Source of the DNA: CAYSCX01 sp964429575
GTDB taxonomy: Bacteria > Desulfobacterota > Binatia > Binatales > Binataceae
Direction of reading: 5' to 3'
Length of the DNA stretch: 64,000 nt
Assembly (NCBI GenBank): GCA_964429575.1
Contig: CAYSCX010000003.1
Location: 1-64,000, forward strand
Shown here: positions 63,389 through 64,000 of the stretch, piece after piece
Numbering within the stretch: the stretch's first letter is position 1
Layout: each line of letters begins with the position of its first letter
Notes under the pieces: generated by a model
Seen by the model: the letters and a program-made list of their open reading frames with translations, nothing else
Databases searched by the model: none
Told to the model about the DNA's origin: nothing
Made by a program: the position numbers and the translations under genes

Positions 63389-64000
63389 TTACCAGGGAAG
63401 ATCCATTGCGGTCGTAAGAAACCGCATCAGCGGCGCGGACGCTTCGCAGATCTCTACGAACCGATCCAGGAAGCGCGGCGAGCAGGCGTCGGCCTGCGTC
63501 AGAGTGGCGCTCGCGATGAAGTCCTTGCGCTTCAATTCTTCGATCAACGGGTGATCGGGAGAATAGCCGGCTGGCGGCCGTTGCAAGCGATCGCCGTCCA
63601 GTTCGCACCTCGCCCTGAAAGGGCGCCCTGATATTGCGCGCGTCCAATTCTGCGGGCGTGCGACGATCGCATCCCTGATCTTCGAGGCGGTTTGACTGTC
63701 GGGCCGCCATACGCCGCTCGCAACGAATACTTCGCCCGATGCGAGGTGGACGTAGTAGCCGGGCGAGTGAACGTCCTTACTCGTCGCGTGCGTGAAATGC
63801 GCGCCGACGTTGGTTTTGTAGGGACTCTTGTCGGGCGAGAAGCGCGTATCGCGGTAGATTCGGAACATCGAGCCGCCCATCGGCCGTGGATCCGCGACGT
63901 AGTGGCGGCTGATCGCGCGGAGCCGCGGGGCGAAGTCCGCGATGAAATTGAGCATCGGATCGCGGACGTCGGCCTCGTAGCGCGGCTTGTTCGCTAGAAA
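63389..64000 (-). CDS. DUF2461 family protein, 5' end cut by the window
   Basis: The open frame continues past the first ATG (63955) to the last base of the window, reading FLANKPRYEADVRDP before MLNFIADFAPRL, which is the expected DUF2461 N-terminal region. The gene is therefore partial here, with its start beyond 64000. MGGSMFRIYRDTRFSPDKSPYKTNVGAHF is the family signature. The 3' end is complete. Function unknown. Confidence 0.88.
   Translation of the reverse strand, partial: FLANKPRYEADVRDPMLNFIADFAPRLRAISRHYVADPRPMGGSMFRIYRDTRFSPDKSPYKTNVGAHFTHATSKDVHSPGYYVHLASGEVFVASGVWRPDSQTASKIRDAIVARPQNWTRAISGRPFRARCELDGDRLQRPPAGYSPDHPLIEELKRKDFIASATLTQADACSPRFLDRFVEICEASAPLMRFLTTAMDLPW

Overview
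The window is GC-rich, densely coded bacterial chromosome with no prophage, CRISPR array, rRNA or recognisable tRNA. Its gene content suggests an uncultured Desulfobacterota/Binatota-like or other deltaproteobacterial lineage: three luciferase-like (LLM/F420-type) oxidoreductases, a thiolase/DUF35 pair, AddAB, an assimilatory APS reductase, many secreted proteins of unknown function, and a selenocysteine system whose SelD active site carries an in-frame UGA. The lineage is inferred from gene content only.

Layout. 0.1-3.1 kb (minus): a PAS-HisKA-receiver protein without an ATPase domain, a DUF35 protein and a thiolase-fold protein. 3.2-13.4 kb (plus): a phospho-signalling cluster made of a VWA protein, a zinc-ribbon/FHA protein, a Ser/Thr kinase-FHA, a pseudokinase-PP2C fusion, a membrane Ser/Thr kinase, a membrane FHA protein and a lipoprotein. 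13.7-18.4 kb (plus): sugar-phosphate enzymes (zwf, class I fbp, glk, class I aldolase). 18.4-23 kb: crotonase, small proteins, cold-shock protein, stand-alone LigD phosphoesterase, LLM enzyme, nitroreductase. 23-27.7 kb: selD and selB, separated by an inserted, oppositely oriented DUF1329 gene that is flanked by a 67-bp duplication of the selB 3' end. 27.7-33.4 kb: NTF2-fold proteins, membrane proteins, an LLM enzyme and a MOSC protein. 33.5-42.9 kb (plus): addB-addA, a thioredoxin-like selenoprotein split by an in-frame UGA, a GGCT-like protein and a PTPS-III-like protein. 43-45.2 kb: sigma-54 activator, receiver and DUF4870. 45.2-49.5 kb: cysH, sulfite reductase, a divergent Rrf2 regulator and an SDR. 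49.7-54 kb: urate-oxidase-N membrane protein, cytochrome c, recR-ybaB-dnaX and the SRP RNA. 54-55.8 kb: a compact R-M operon. 55.9-58.8 kb: aguB, aguA and an LLM enzyme. 58.8-64 kb: secreted proteins, a DUF2089/DUF4097 operon with tandem operators, a VOC protein and a DUF2461 gene cut by the window end.

Three signals stand out. (1) Selenium: selB, a UGA-containing selD and a second UGA-containing gene, a TlpA-like redoxin with a U-G-C active site, both with SECIS-like hairpins about 20 nt after the UGA. ORF finding alone truncates or splits both. (2) A family of five 160-bp, three-hairpin elements. In four of the five, an end of the element supplies the stop codon of the neighbouring gene, and the stems co-vary between copies. 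(3) The kinase/pseudokinase-phosphatase/FHA/VWA cluster, whose core is bracketed by two direct copies of that element.

Functions are assigned from motifs read by eye. No database search was run.
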